Shown: piece after piece, positions 52,628-61,143 of the stretch
Numbering within the stretch: the stretch's first letter is position 1
Layout: every line of letters begins with the position of its first letter
From: Cytobacillus solani
GTDB taxonomy: Bacteria > Bacillota > Bacilli > Bacillales > Cytobacillaceae
Assembly: GCF_001420595.1 (NCBI RefSeq)
Contig: NZ_LJIX01000006.1
Location: forward strand, 428,361-492,360
Direction of reading: 5' to 3'
Length of the DNA stretch: 64,000 nucleotides
Made by a program: the position numbers and the translations under genes
The notes under the pieces: generated by a model
Told to the model about the DNA's origin: nothing
Databases searched by the model: none
Seen by the model: only the letters and a program-made list of their open reading frames with translations

Positions 52628-53566
52628 ATGAAAAAACTATCAGTGCTAGTAACAGCAACTTTAATCACTGGATTAGTGATAAGTACAGGTTCAGCTTTTG
52701 CAACTAGTCAATTGTCAAAAGAAAACAATAAAAGCATAACAGAGCAAGACGATATCCAATCTGTTGATTCTACCGATTTCATGAAATTTTCTGGGCTTAT
52801 TACAGATGTGAAGAAGGATAAAGAATCGCTTACCTTGATTGTTAAAAATCAAGAAAATGACTCAGAGATGCATTTTCCCCTATCTGACAAGGTACTTTTG
52901 TTTAATAGTGACACAGCTAAGGCTTTTGATAAGGATGAATTAGCTAAAGGATTTACAATCACTGCTTACTATGATAAAAACAAACCGATGACGATGATTT
53001 ATCCTCCAAGGATTACACCTGAATTAATTGTTGTAAATGGAAAAGAACTGGGGCAAGTTAAAGTTTCAAAGTTCGATGATCAGTATGTTAGTCTTGATAA
53101 TGAACTTAAATTAAATATTGCTGATGAAACGATTCTCCTTAATAAACAAGGGGATGAAATTAAGAAAGAGGAGCTTCAGGGGAAAGAACTAATCGTCTTT
53201 TACGACATCTCAACCAGAAGCATCCCAGCTCAAACGACACCGAAGAAAATAATCGTATGGGATAATCGAGACAAATTATTTGAGCAAGTACAAGAGGTTG
53301 TTGGCGATGATTATTATATTAAAAATGGAATGAAGCTATTGCCAATTAAAAAGGTTGGAGAGCACTTAGGATATAAAGTGAAATGGGATAGCAAAAACGC
53401 TACAGTAGAATTAGGCAAACAAAACCAGACTATTCAAATCTATATTGGAAAAGAGAAATATAGCCTTAATCGCAGCTTAAGATCATTTGAAGCTGTACCT
53501 GCTGTTATTAATGATGCTGCTTTTGTTTCTGAAGAAATTCTTGAGGTATTACTAAATAATCAATAG
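52628..53566 (+). CDS. Secreted stalk-domain (copper amine oxidase N-terminal-like) protein
   Basis: 312 residues. Signal peptide about 1-25 (cleavage after SAFA), an acidic repeat-like middle (two similar beta-rich segments near 50-120 and 130-200), and a C-terminal stalk domain like the copper amine oxidase N-domain (LLPIKKVGEHLGYKVKWDSK, then TVELGKQ and a final FVSEEILEVLL). These domains are thought to be wall- or substrate-binding modules in Firmicutes, not oxidases. AATTGAAGGTGG precedes ATG 52628. Function unknown. Confidence 0.82.
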   Translation: MKKLSVLVTATLITGLVISTGSAFATSQLSKENNKSITEQDDIQSVDSTDFMKFSGLITDVKKDKESLTLIVKNQENDSEMHFPLSDKVLLFNSDTAKAFDKDELAKGFTITAYYDKNKPMTMIYPPRITPELIVVNGKELGQVKVSKFDDQYVSLDNELKLNIADETILLNKQGDEIKKEELQGKELIVFYDISTRSIPAQTTPKKIIVWDNRDKLFEQVQEVVGDDYYIKNGMKLLPIKKVGEHLGYKVKWDSKNATVELGKQNQTIQIYIGKEKYSLNRSLRSFEAVPAVINDAAFVSEEILEVLLNNQ

Positions 53567-53592
53567 GCAGCAGCAATGTAGCTAAAACAGAT

Positions 53593-53619
53593 AAGATCGT
53601 CTTATGACGGTCTTTTTTT
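53593..53619 (+). terminator. Terminator after the stalk-domain gene
   Basis: AAGATCGTC / GACGGTCTT (one mismatch) with a 4-base loop followed by TTTTT. Confidence 0.8.
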
Positions 53620-53755
53620 CTTCCTTTGACATTTGGCTGACTTATTTTCTCGTTATGATAAAAGAAAAGGGTCAATAGACAATAGTGATTTGCAGGAGTT
53701 ATCATAAATAGTATACTTACAAACTTCACTTTTCTAAATGTGAGGAGATGAAATT

Positions 53756-54439
53756 GTGAAAACAATTTTAATTATTGAAGATGAAATCCCGATTAGCCAA
53801 GTGCTAAAAGTATATTTACAAAAAGCTAATTTCAAGACAGTACAGGCATTTGAGGGAAATGAAGCAATAGAAAAATTTAAAGAACATAAACCAGCACTTG
53901 TTCTATTAGATGTGATGCTTCCTGAAAAGGATGGCTGGGCGATCTTAAAAGAAATTCGCCAGCAAAGTGATTGTCCCATCATTATGCTTACTGCACTAGG
54001 TGATGTCAATTACCGGCTAACTGGATTAAATGATGGGGCAGATGATTACATTTCCAAACCTTTTATTGCGGAAGAAGTTGTTGCGAGAGTGAACGCCGTT
54101 TTAAGACGCTCACAAACGAATGACGGACCAGTAAAAAGCTTTGGTCAATTACAAATTGACCTCAAGTCACATCGGGTAACCATTAATGAAGAAGAGGTTG
54201 AATTGACCCCGCGTGACTTATCCTTGCTGCTGTTTTTGGCAGAGAACCCTAATCAAACGTTTACAAGAGATCAGTTGATTGAGCATGTGTGGGGCTGGGA
54301 ATATGACGGCAGTGATCGTGCTGTTGATTTAGCGATTAAGAGATTGAGAAAATCACTTTATAAATGGCCTGAGTCAGATGGTGAAATTAAAACACTTCGA
54401 GGATTGGGGTATCAATTTTGTGTTAATAAAAAACAATAA
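53756..54439 (+). CDS. OmpR-family response regulator
   Basis: 227 residues. REC domain (about 1-120) with IIEDEIP, acceptor Asp in LLDVMLPEKDGW and YISKPF; winged-helix domain (about 130-227) ending ETIKTLRGLGYQF-like. GTG start at 53756 with GAGGAGATGAAATT upstream. It overlaps the kinase gene by 20 bases, forming a two-gene unit. The regulon is unknown. Confidence 0.93.
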   Translation: MKTILIIEDEIPISQVLKVYLQKANFKTVQAFEGNEAIEKFKEHKPALVLLDVMLPEKDGWAILKEIRQQSDCPIIMLTALGDVNYRLTGLNDGADDYISKPFIAEEVVARVNAVLRRSQTNDGPVKSFGQLQIDLKSHRVTINEEEVELTPRDLSLLLFLAENPNQTFTRDQLIEHVWGWEYDGSDRAVDLAIKRLRKSLYKWPESDGEIKTLRGLGYQFCVNKKQ

Positions 54440-55841
54440 GCGAATCTCATTGCTGCGATATTGGACGAGCCGTTATTTAATTACGCTTTGTATTGGTTTA
54501 GTTGTTATTGCCTTCATTTCAGCTTTATGGATTCGGCATACAACACTTGAAAACCGATTAGATATGACTAAGTTGATGGCACAGGAAATCGCAGATCGGT
54601 TTGTTGATATTAGTGAGGGGCGTCCGATTTCTAAAGGAGATGTGCCGGGATCCCTTACCGATCGAGGAAGGTTTATGAATATCGAAAGTGATCCTTCTAT
54701 TTATATTGTTGATACGGCAGGTACCATTCTTTCGAGCAATCGATCGTCTAAGCAAGTATTTCAGCAGTTTCCCCGTGTCATATTGCAAAATGAAGAGAAT
54801 GTTCAAAAGTTAAGATTGGAGGAAACTGGGCGAGATTTTTATGTAGTGAAGGCACCGATTGTCACACAGGATTATTCTTTTGGCTGGGTTGTCATTATTG
54901 AATTAGAGGATAACTTAACGCGTGTAAATCAAGAATACCGACAGTTGGCAATCATGATTATTAGCCTTGCCCTGTTAGGCTGGGCAGCAATTTATTTTCT
55001 CTCACGCAGGCTGGCCAATCCGATTAAAGATGTTGCAAGTGCCGCTAAACAAGTTCAAGCAGGGGATTATAATATTCATCTTCCGGACGACATGAAGGAG
55101 CAGGAAGTATATGACCTTGTTCAATCATTTAAGGAAATGTCTAACCGTCTGCAAACATTGGAAACTCTCCGTACAGAATTGCTGGCAGGTGTGACACATG
55201 AATTGAAAACACCTGTTACATCGATTAGCGGGCTATTGCAGGCACTTAATGATGATGTCGTTACTGGGGAGGATGCTAAGGAATTTTTGGCGTTATCATT
55301 AAATGAAACGACCAAAATGAAAAAGATGGTAGAAGATTTACTAGCCTTTAATTCATTTGCTGCAAATGCAATCCCGGTAAATAAAGAAAAACATTCGATC
55401 AATGAGTTTATGGATGATTTTATCCATCAATGGGAGGTTATTCAGGAGGATGAAACGATTGATTTGGTATTTATTCCTCTTAAGAAGGACCGTATGGTAC
55501 AGATTGATCCCATTCGACTTCAGCAGATCATGACGAACCTGCTTAATAATGCGAGACATGCTATTGAAGGAAAGGGAAGAATAAATGTGACCCTTGCTGA
55601 AACGAACAATGAGCTTACCCTTGATATAAAGGATTCAGGCAGTGGAATTCCTTCTGATGAACAAGACCTAATCTTCGAACGATTTTTTAGAGGGGAAGGG
55701 AAAAAGTATAAAATTAGAGGACTTGGACTCGGATTGCCATTCAGTAAAATGATCGCTCAATCACTAGGAGGGGATCTAGTGCTCATAGATAGCTCTTCAT
55801 CTGGTACGACATTTCGCATTACCTTGCCAATGATGAGTTAG
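54420..55841 (+). CDS. Sensor histidine kinase (two helices, HAMP, HisKA, HATPase)
   Basis: 473 residues. Helices at about 18-38 and 175-195 flank an outer sensor domain of about 135 residues (PAS-like: SIYIVDTAGTILSSN). HAMP at about 196-250, HisKA box AGVTHELKTPVTSI with His260, N box NLLNNARHAI, G1 DSGSGIPSDEQ and G2 GLGLGLPFSKM. GTG 54420 is used as start inside the regulator gene; upstream codons would only reread the regulator. Signal unknown. Confidence 0.9.
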   Translation: MLIKNNKRISLLRYWTSRYLITLCIGLVVIAFISALWIRHTTLENRLDMTKLMAQEIADRFVDISEGRPISKGDVPGSLTDRGRFMNIESDPSIYIVDTAGTILSSNRSSKQVFQQFPRVILQNEENVQKLRLEETGRDFYVVKAPIVTQDYSFGWVVIIELEDNLTRVNQEYRQLAIMIISLALLGWAAIYFLSRRLANPIKDVASAAKQVQAGDYNIHLPDDMKEQEVYDLVQSFKEMSNRLQTLETLRTELLAGVTHELKTPVTSISGLLQALNDDVVTGEDAKEFLALSLNETTKMKKMVEDLLAFNSFAANAIPVNKEKHSINEFMDDFIHQWEVIQEDETIDLVFIPLKKDRMVQIDPIRLQQIMTNLLNNARHAIEGKGRINVTLAETNNELTLDIKDSGSGIPSDEQDLIFERFFRGEGKKYKIRGLGLGLPFSKMIAQSLGGDLVLIDSSSSGTTFRITLPMMS

Positions 55842-55842
55842 A

Positions 55843-55998
55843 TAAAGTGAAACTTCAATCAGTGGGGGTTTTCTTCATCCCCCACTGATTGTTAGCTGAA
55901 TTAATCGGGCATTTACGGGCTGTTGATCCCCCACTTAGAATTTTTTGTTCTCTCAACGTCTTGAACGAGGGGGCTTACAGCGCGTTAATCTGCGATAT
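55843..55998 (+). repeat. Structured intergenic repeat element (Bacillus-type)
   Basis: A 13-bp perfect hairpin CAATCAGTGGGGG (55856-55868) / CCCCCACTGATTG (55879-55891) is followed by a second CCCCCACT (55928-55935) and a GAGGGGGCTTACAGC segment. GCTGT-tgat-CCCCC (55919-55932) can pair with GGGGG-ctt-ACAGC (55969-55981). A fragment of the same opening occurs at 20571. It reads like a dispersed structured repeat seen in Bacillaceae intergenic regions; no coding capacity. Confidence 0.65.
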
Positions 55999-56008
55999 TT
56001 TAATAATG

Positions 56009-56053
56009 CAAAAATAAGATGCTTGCTCTATATGAGCGGGCATCTTATTTTTG
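56009..56053. terminator. Strong two-way hairpin terminator
   Basis: Perfect 14-bp stem CAAAAATAAGATGC / GCATCTTATTTTTG with an inner GCTC/GAGC extension. It lies after the structured repeat and can end transcription of the two-component operon. Confidence 0.85.
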
Positions 56054-56096
56054 AAAATAATTTTCTTCGATTAATTAAAAAATAGCTGAAAAACAA

Positions 56097-56127
56097 TTGA
56101 CCTTCACGTTGCGTAAAGGTGTAAGGT
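56097..56127 (+). promoter_or_regulatory. MerR-type promoter/operator of the Mta-like gene
   Basis: TTGACC (56097-56102), 19-base spacer, TAAGGT (56122-56127). The spacer holds the dyad ACCTTcACGttgCGTaAAGGT (56100-56120). The over-long spacer with a central palindrome is the hallmark of MerR-activated promoters, implying autoregulation. Confidence 0.85.
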
Positions 56128-56147
56128 TAACTCATGGAGGTGAGCGA

Positions 56148-56912
56148 ATGGAATATACTGTGCAGAAATTAGCTCAATTAGCAGGAGTAAGTGCGAGAAC
56201 CCTTAGGTATTATGATGAAATTAATATTCTTAAGCCGGCAAGAATAAATTCATCGGGATACCGGATATATGGCCAAGCAGAAGTCGATCGATTGCAGCAA
56301 ATTTTATTTTACAGGGAGCTAGGTGTTGGTCTAGACAGCATCAAAAAAATCGTAACTGCGCCTTCTTTTGATGGGGCTATGGCACTTAGGGAGCATCGCG
56401 AAAAACTCCTTGAAAAAAAGAAACAATTGGATGTATTAATTACGAATGTGGATAAAACAATCGCTTTAACAGAAGGGAGAATGAAAATGTCTAATAAAGA
56501 AAAGTTTGAAGGGTTTAAGAAGATGATGATTGATGAAAATGAAGAAAAATATGGGAAAGAAATTCGCGAAAAGTATGGGGAAGATACGGTAGAAAAATCA
56601 AATGCAAAAGTGATGAATATGTCGCAAGAGGATTATGATAAAGTTACAAGCCTTGAGAAGCAAGTCAAAGAAACTTTGGCTCAAGCATTTGCTCTAGGTG
56701 ATCCTGCCAGTGACATTGCCCTAAAGGCGGCAGAGCTGCACAAGCAGTGGCTATGCTTCTATTGGAATGAATACAGCAAGGAGGCACATGCAGGTCTTGC
56801 ACAAATGTATGTGGATGACGAGAGATTTACTGCCTATTATGATAAGGAACAGCCAGGGACGGCGGAGTTTTTAAGAGATGCCATTCATATTTACGCTGGC
56901 ATGAAAAAATAG
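56148..56912 (+). CDS. MerR-family multidrug-responsive activator (Mta/TipA-like)
   Basis: 254 residues. MerR winged helix (about 1-70; YTVQKLAQLAGVSARTLRYY, INSSGYRIYG), a dimerisation helix (about 75-110) and a C-terminal TipAS drug-binding domain (about 125-254; DPASDIALKAAELHKQWLCF, YVDDERFTAYYD). Mta in Bacillus subtilis is 257 residues with the same layout and activates multidrug efflux genes including its own. GGAGGTGAGCGA precedes ATG 56148; the in-frame extension to 56097 lies within the promoter. No efflux target is adjacent. Confidence 0.9.
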   Translation: MEYTVQKLAQLAGVSARTLRYYDEINILKPARINSSGYRIYGQAEVDRLQQILFYRELGVGLDSIKKIVTAPSFDGAMALREHREKLLEKKKQLDVLITNVDKTIALTEGRMKMSNKEKFEGFKKMMIDENEEKYGKEIREKYGEDTVEKSNAKVMNMSQEDYDKVTSLEKQVKETLAQAFALGDPASDIALKAAELHKQWLCFYWNEYSKEAHAGLAQMYVDDERFTAYYDKEQPGTAEFLRDAIHIYAGMKK

Positions 56913-56920
56913 ATGAATAT

Positions 56921-56956
56921 AAAAACGATTGGATAGAAATATCCAGTCGTTTTTTT
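56921..56956 (+). terminator. Terminator after the Mta-like gene
   Basis: AAAAACGATTGGAT / ATCCAGTCGTTTTT (one wobble) with a 6-base loop and a T run. Confidence 0.85.
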
Positions 56957-57082
56957 GTTTCGAAAAAATTCCTGACATCTTCCTGACACATTGATCCCCT
57001 AAAGTATGTCTTGTAAGGCATATAAAACATATTATCGAAAGTTGAAAAACTTGATTAAATACAAATGAAAGAAGGGTTCACA

Positions 57083-58297
57083 ATGAATGGACAAGACCAA
57101 TTTAATGAAGAAAGCCGTACAGAAGTGAAACAGGTGAAGAGGTCCAAATTAAAGGGTGCTGTATCAACTGTTTTGGCTGGAATGATCGGATCTGCTTTAA
57201 CACTGACAGCACTGCCGTACTTATCAAATTCAAATGCGAGCGAGGATGCGCCAAAAGCAATCGTTTCAGAGGAACATACGGAGACGCAAACAAGCGGTAA
57301 ATTGAATGTGCAGCAAGTATCTGCTAATTCCATTGCAGATATGGTTGAGCAGGCATCGAAGGCGATTGTTGGCATTGAGAATATGCAGCAGCAAACCAAC
57401 CGGTTTAATCAAACAAGTGAGGCAGTAGGTAGAGGTACTGGGTCTGGAGTAATTTTTAAGAAGACGAGTGATACCGCATATATTGTTACAAATAATCATG
57501 TCATTGAGAATGCCAATGAACTTGAAGTATCTCTCCATGATGGGAAAAAGGTAAAGGCTGAATTGATTGGAACAGATCCATTAACAGACATTGCCGTCTT
57601 GAAAATTGCTGGTGATGTAAAAGTGGAGACATTGGCATTTGGCGATTCCTCACAACTGAGGGCGGGGGATCAAGTGTTAGCGATTGGAAATCCGCTTGGA
57701 CTTGATTTATCAAGAACAGTCACACAAGGAATAGTAAGTGCGGTTGATCGAACCATAGCCGTTTCAACATCAGCAGGGGAATGGGATTTAGATGTCATTC
57801 AAACGGATGCAGCCATCAATCCTGGAAACAGTGGTGGAGCACTTATAAATGCATCTGGTGAATTAGTTGGAATTAATAGTTTGAAGATTTCTGAAAGTGG
57901 GGTAGAAGGGCTAGGGTTTGCCATTCCGAGCAATGAAGTACAAACAATTATTAAAGAATTGATTGAAAAGGGACAAGTAACCCGCCCGTATTTAGGTGTA
58001 GGGCTAGCCAACTTTGAAGAAATCCCTCCATATTATTTACAAAATATTCCTAGTGATGTAAAACAAGGAGTTATTGTCACAAATATTGATCCAAATTCAG
58101 CTGCAGGGAAAGCGGGACTTCAAGCAGAGGATATTCTTGTTTCGATAGGGGGCAATGAAATTGCCAACGCAAATGAATTAAGGAAGTATTTATACACTAA
58201 ATATTCCATTGGTGACAGGGTGAAAATTGAATTTTACCGACAAGGAAAGTTGGAAACCGTTGAAATTACTTTAACCGGTAACTCAACTCCGAACTAA
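57083..58297 (+). CDS. htrA: HtrA-like membrane-anchored serine protease
   Basis: 404 residues. A short cytoplasmic N-terminus and one membrane helix (about 26-46), then a trypsin-like domain with the triad His139 (TNNHVIEN), Asp169 (DPLTDIAVLK) and Ser250 (NPGNSGGALIN), then a PDZ domain (about 305-400). It degrades or refolds misfolded exported proteins at the membrane surface, as for the Bacillus HtrA family. ATG 57083 is preferred with AAGAAGGG 7 bases upstream; an earlier ATG at 57065 has no site. The foldase gene follows after 20 bases, so the two form an envelope quality-control operon. Confidence 0.93.
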   Translation: MNGQDQFNEESRTEVKQVKRSKLKGAVSTVLAGMIGSALTLTALPYLSNSNASEDAPKAIVSEEHTETQTSGKLNVQQVSANSIADMVEQASKAIVGIENMQQQTNRFNQTSEAVGRGTGSGVIFKKTSDTAYIVTNNHVIENANELEVSLHDGKKVKAELIGTDPLTDIAVLKIAGDVKVETLAFGDSSQLRAGDQVLAIGNPLGLDLSRTVTQGIVSAVDRTIAVSTSAGEWDLDVIQTDAAINPGNSGGALINASGELVGINSLKISESGVEGLGFAIPSNEVQTIIKELIEKGQVTRPYLGVGLANFEEIPPYYLQNIPSDVKQGVIVTNIDPNSAAGKAGLQAEDILVSIGGNEIANANELRKYLYTKYSIGDRVKIEFYRQGKLETVEITLTGNSTPN

Positions 58298-58317
58298 TCG
58301 ATTAAAAGGAGAAGAGA

Positions 58318-59184
58318 ATGAAGAAAATAATTTGGATATCAGGATCTGCTATTGTAGCCATTGCTCTTTTAGTTATTTTTATTTCTTTGTCCGAAAAGAA
58401 TGTAGCGAGTGTAAATGGAGAAAAAATTAGCGAAAAAGAGCTGAATGAGCTGCTCGTTTCTCAGTATGGATCAGAAGCATTAGATTCATTAATAACAGAA
58501 AAAATTATTAATCAAGAAAAGAAAAAGGAAAAGATTAAAGTAAGCAAGGAAGAACTTGAGGAAGAAATGACTGCTTATATCGAGTCATATGGTGGGAAAG
58601 ACGCCTTTCAGGAAATCCTTGCAAGCAGTGGAGTAAAAATGTCTGCTATTGAAAATAATATTGAGAATTACTTAATAACAAAGAAACTGCTTGAACCAAG
58701 AATCAATATTACTGATAAGGAAATGAAAGAGTACTTTGAAGATAATAAGGAAAGTTACGCACAGGCTGAACAGGTTCAGGCAAGCCATATTCTAGTGAAA
58801 GATGAAGCCACTGCTAATGAGGTCCACAAAAAGCTTGATGAAGGGAAAGATTTCGCTGAATTAGCTGCAGAATATTCAACGGATGCATCTAACAGTGAGG
58901 CAGGAGGAGATCTTGGCTATTTCGCACGCGGAGAAATGGTTCAAGAGTTTGAAGACGCTGCCTTCGCTTTAGAGGTAGGGAAAATCAGTGCTCCAGTCAA
59001 AACAGAACATGGATACCACATCATTAAAGTTTCCGATAAAAAGGAAGCGAAAGACGCTGTCTTTGAGGAAGTAAAAGAGGATATTAAAACAGCACTTTTT
59101 GATTCAAAGATGGAAACGGAATATCCAACATGGCTGGATGAGAAGTTTGAAGAGTATGAGATTGAAAACTTTTTAGAAGTGTAA
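58318..59184 (+). CDS. Parvulin-type peptidyl-prolyl isomerase (PrsA/SurA-like), membrane-anchored
   Basis: 288 residues. A single N-terminal helix (about 5-24) without a lipobox Cys, so it is anchored by a helix rather than by lipid as PrsA is. A SurA-like N-terminal helical chaperone region (about 30-150) is followed by a PpiC rotamase domain (about 150-245; [44 protein letters not shown]). It assists folding of exported proteins. AAAGGAGAAGAG precedes ATG. Operon with htrA. Confidence 0.9.
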   Translation: MKKIIWISGSAIVAIALLVIFISLSEKNVASVNGEKISEKELNELLVSQYGSEALDSLITEKIINQEKKKEKIKVSKEELEEEMTAYIESYGGKDAFQEILASSGVKMSAIENNIENYLITKKLLEPRINITDKEMKEYFEDNKESYAQAEQVQASHILVKDEATANEVHKKLDEGKDFAELAAEYSTDASNSEAGGDLGYFARGEMVQEFEDAAFALEVGKISAPVKTEHGYHIIKVSDKKEAKDAVFEEVKEDIKTALFDSKMETEYPTWLDEKFEEYEIENFLEV

Positions 59185-59206
59185 TGACACTAACCCCATA
59201 TAAAAT

Positions 59207-59239
59207 GAGCATGGAGAATGATTTTCCCCATGCTCTTTC
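59207..59239. terminator. Terminator between the foldase gene and putP
   Basis: GAGCATGG...CCATGCTC stem with inner GAA/TTC pairs between convergent genes, followed by TTTCTT. Confidence 0.8.
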
Positions 59240-59250
59240 TTATAAATCAA

Positions 59251-60732
59251 TTAGGAATCGCTTTTTAGCAGTCTAACACTTTCATCAAATTCTTTTTCAA
59301 TTGCTGGATTATGACGATATGTGATTAAGCTGACAATGACAGAGAGAATTAAGTTGATTGCAAAGCCAGGCACGATTTCATAAAGCGTGTCGCCAAGTCC
59401 AACCTGCTTCCAAATGATAACAGTAATTGCTCCAGCGATCATCCCAACGAGTGCACCCCAACTAGTCATCTTCCTCCAGAATAAGCTTAGAAGAATAACT
59501 GGACCAAATGAAGCTCCAAATCCTGCCCAAGCATAAGCTACAAGGCTTAAGATGGTATTATCTTGCTTTAATGCTAATAGTGCTGCAACCACTGCAACTA
59601 CTAAAACAGCCATACGTCCAAAGAATACAAGCTCTTTATCAGAAGCATTTTTCTTAAATAATGTTTTGTATAGATCCTCTGTTAATGCGCTTGACGTAAC
59701 AATTAATTGTGAAGAAACGGTGCTCATAATGGCAGCAAGTACTGCAGCTAATAGGAATCCTGCAAATAATGGATGGAATACGATTTGCCCTAATACTAGG
59801 AAGACAGCTTCCGGATTGTCTAATGTATACTGAGTATTCTGGTAGAAAAAGGCAAGTCCAATTAACGCCATAAATACTGCACCTAATAATGAGAAAATCA
59901 TCCAGCCCATCCCAATGCGGCGAGCGCTTTTCGTTTCTTTAACCGATGTAATCGCCATAAAGCGAACGATTATATGCGGCTGACCAAAATAGCCAAGTCC
60001 CCATGCAAGAGCAGAAATAATTCCGAATGTTGTCGTTCCTTTAAAGAAATCAAGTAATGTAGGATCAATTGCTCGGATCGATTCAAAAGTACCACTGAAC
60101 CCACCTGTATGTGAAAGTGCTAAAGCTGGTACTAGAATTAAAGCGATCAGCATCATTAGTCCTTGAATGAAATCTGTGTAACTAACAGCCAAGAATCCGC
60201 CAAATAATGTGTAGGCAACAACAACACCAGATACAATTAGCAGTCCAAGATGATAGTTTACGTTAAAAGAACTTTCAAAGAATACCGCACCAGATACCAT
60301 TCCTGAAGAAACATAGAAAGTAAAGAAAACAAGAATAACGATACCAGATACAATTCTTAATAATTTCGTAGAATCTTTAAAACGGTTTTCTAAATAGCCT
60401 GGAATCGTGATGGAATCGTTTGCAACTTGAGTATAGCTTCGCAGACGCGGTGCAACAAAAAACCAGTTGGCATAAGCACCAAGCGTTAACCCAATGGCAA
60501 TCCAAGCATCGGCTAAACCGCTTACATAGATCCCGCCGGGTAATCCCATTAATAGCCATCCACTCATGTCTGCTGCCCCAGCACTCAAGGCAGTTACTGC
60601 TGGACCTAATGAACGGCCGCCGAGCATGTAATCGGTTAAATTGCTTGTTTTTCGGTATGCATACCAGCCGATTAATAACATAGCGACCATATAAATACCG
60701 ATAGAGATTAATTGAAGACCTGAATCTGTCAT
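59251..60732 (-). CDS. putP: Sodium/proline symporter (PutP/OpuE family)
   Basis: 493 residues, about 13 membrane helices, sodium:solute symporter family. Signatures are YMLGGRSLGPAVTALSAGAADMSGW-type helix 2 (about 38-62), FGGFLAVSYTDFIQG near 175-190, and the VSSQLIVTSSALTEDLYK sodium-site helix near 335-352. Imports proline with Na+, for nutrition or osmoprotection (OpuE). ATG 60732 is preferred over ATG 60738 because AAAGGGGG is then 8 bases away. Single gene. Confidence 0.93.
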   Translation of the reverse strand: MTDSGLQLISIGIYMVAMLLIGWYAYRKTSNLTDYMLGGRSLGPAVTALSAGAADMSGWLLMGLPGGIYVSGLADAWIAIGLTLGAYANWFFVAPRLRSYTQVANDSITIPGYLENRFKDSTKLLRIVSGIVILVFFTFYVSSGMVSGAVFFESSFNVNYHLGLLIVSGVVVAYTLFGGFLAVSYTDFIQGLMMLIALILVPALALSHTGGFSGTFESIRAIDPTLLDFFKGTTTFGIISALAWGLGYFGQPHIIVRFMAITSVKETKSARRIGMGWMIFSLLGAVFMALIGLAFFYQNTQYTLDNPEAVFLVLGQIVFHPLFAGFLLAAVLAAIMSTVSSQLIVTSSALTEDLYKTLFKKNASDKELVFFGRMAVLVVAVVAALLALKQDNTILSLVAYAWAGFGASFGPVILLSLFWRKMTSWGALVGMIAGAITVIIWKQVGLGDTLYEIVPGFAINLILSVIVSLITYRHNPAIEKEFDESVRLLKSDS

Positions 60733-61143
60733 TTGCATTTCCCCCTTTGGACTAAAAGATAAACTATAACTAGAATAGAATTAAAACTATAAATATTCTA
60801 ACATCCATTGTCGAAAAATGCGATGGTAAAAGTTAATAAAAAATACATATTTTTTTCGATAAGACCCTTGATTTACTGATTTTTCGTGATCTTTGTAATC
60901 AAATATATGTTTTATTATGCATAATCTTATGTTATTAAACACTAAGATTTCATGAAAGAAACATAAATCCAGCATAGAATCTGATGGTTATATTATTATT
61001 TTTATATAATTATGTGAGGGAGATTAATTGTAAATTTGTTCCTTTTTTTGAAAAACTTCTTCTCAGAAGTTTTTACTCTTATGGTATTTATTGATATGAT
61101 GAAGTATGACTTTATAGATGAAAATAGTAGATCGGGTGAACAT
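60733..61143. other. 411-bp divergent region between putP and the methyltransferase gene
   Basis: AT-rich. It contains the promoters of both genes, but I could not assign hexamers securely. An in-frame extension of the methyltransferase to 61036 exists but lacks a ribosome site or family similarity. A 62-codon minus-strand frame at 60787-60975 is unsupported. No riboswitch recognised. Confidence 0.5.

Noticed and set aside
60787-60975. 62-codon minus-strand frame upstream of putP
   Set aside because: No ribosome site, low-complexity AT-rich composition and no recognisable family.
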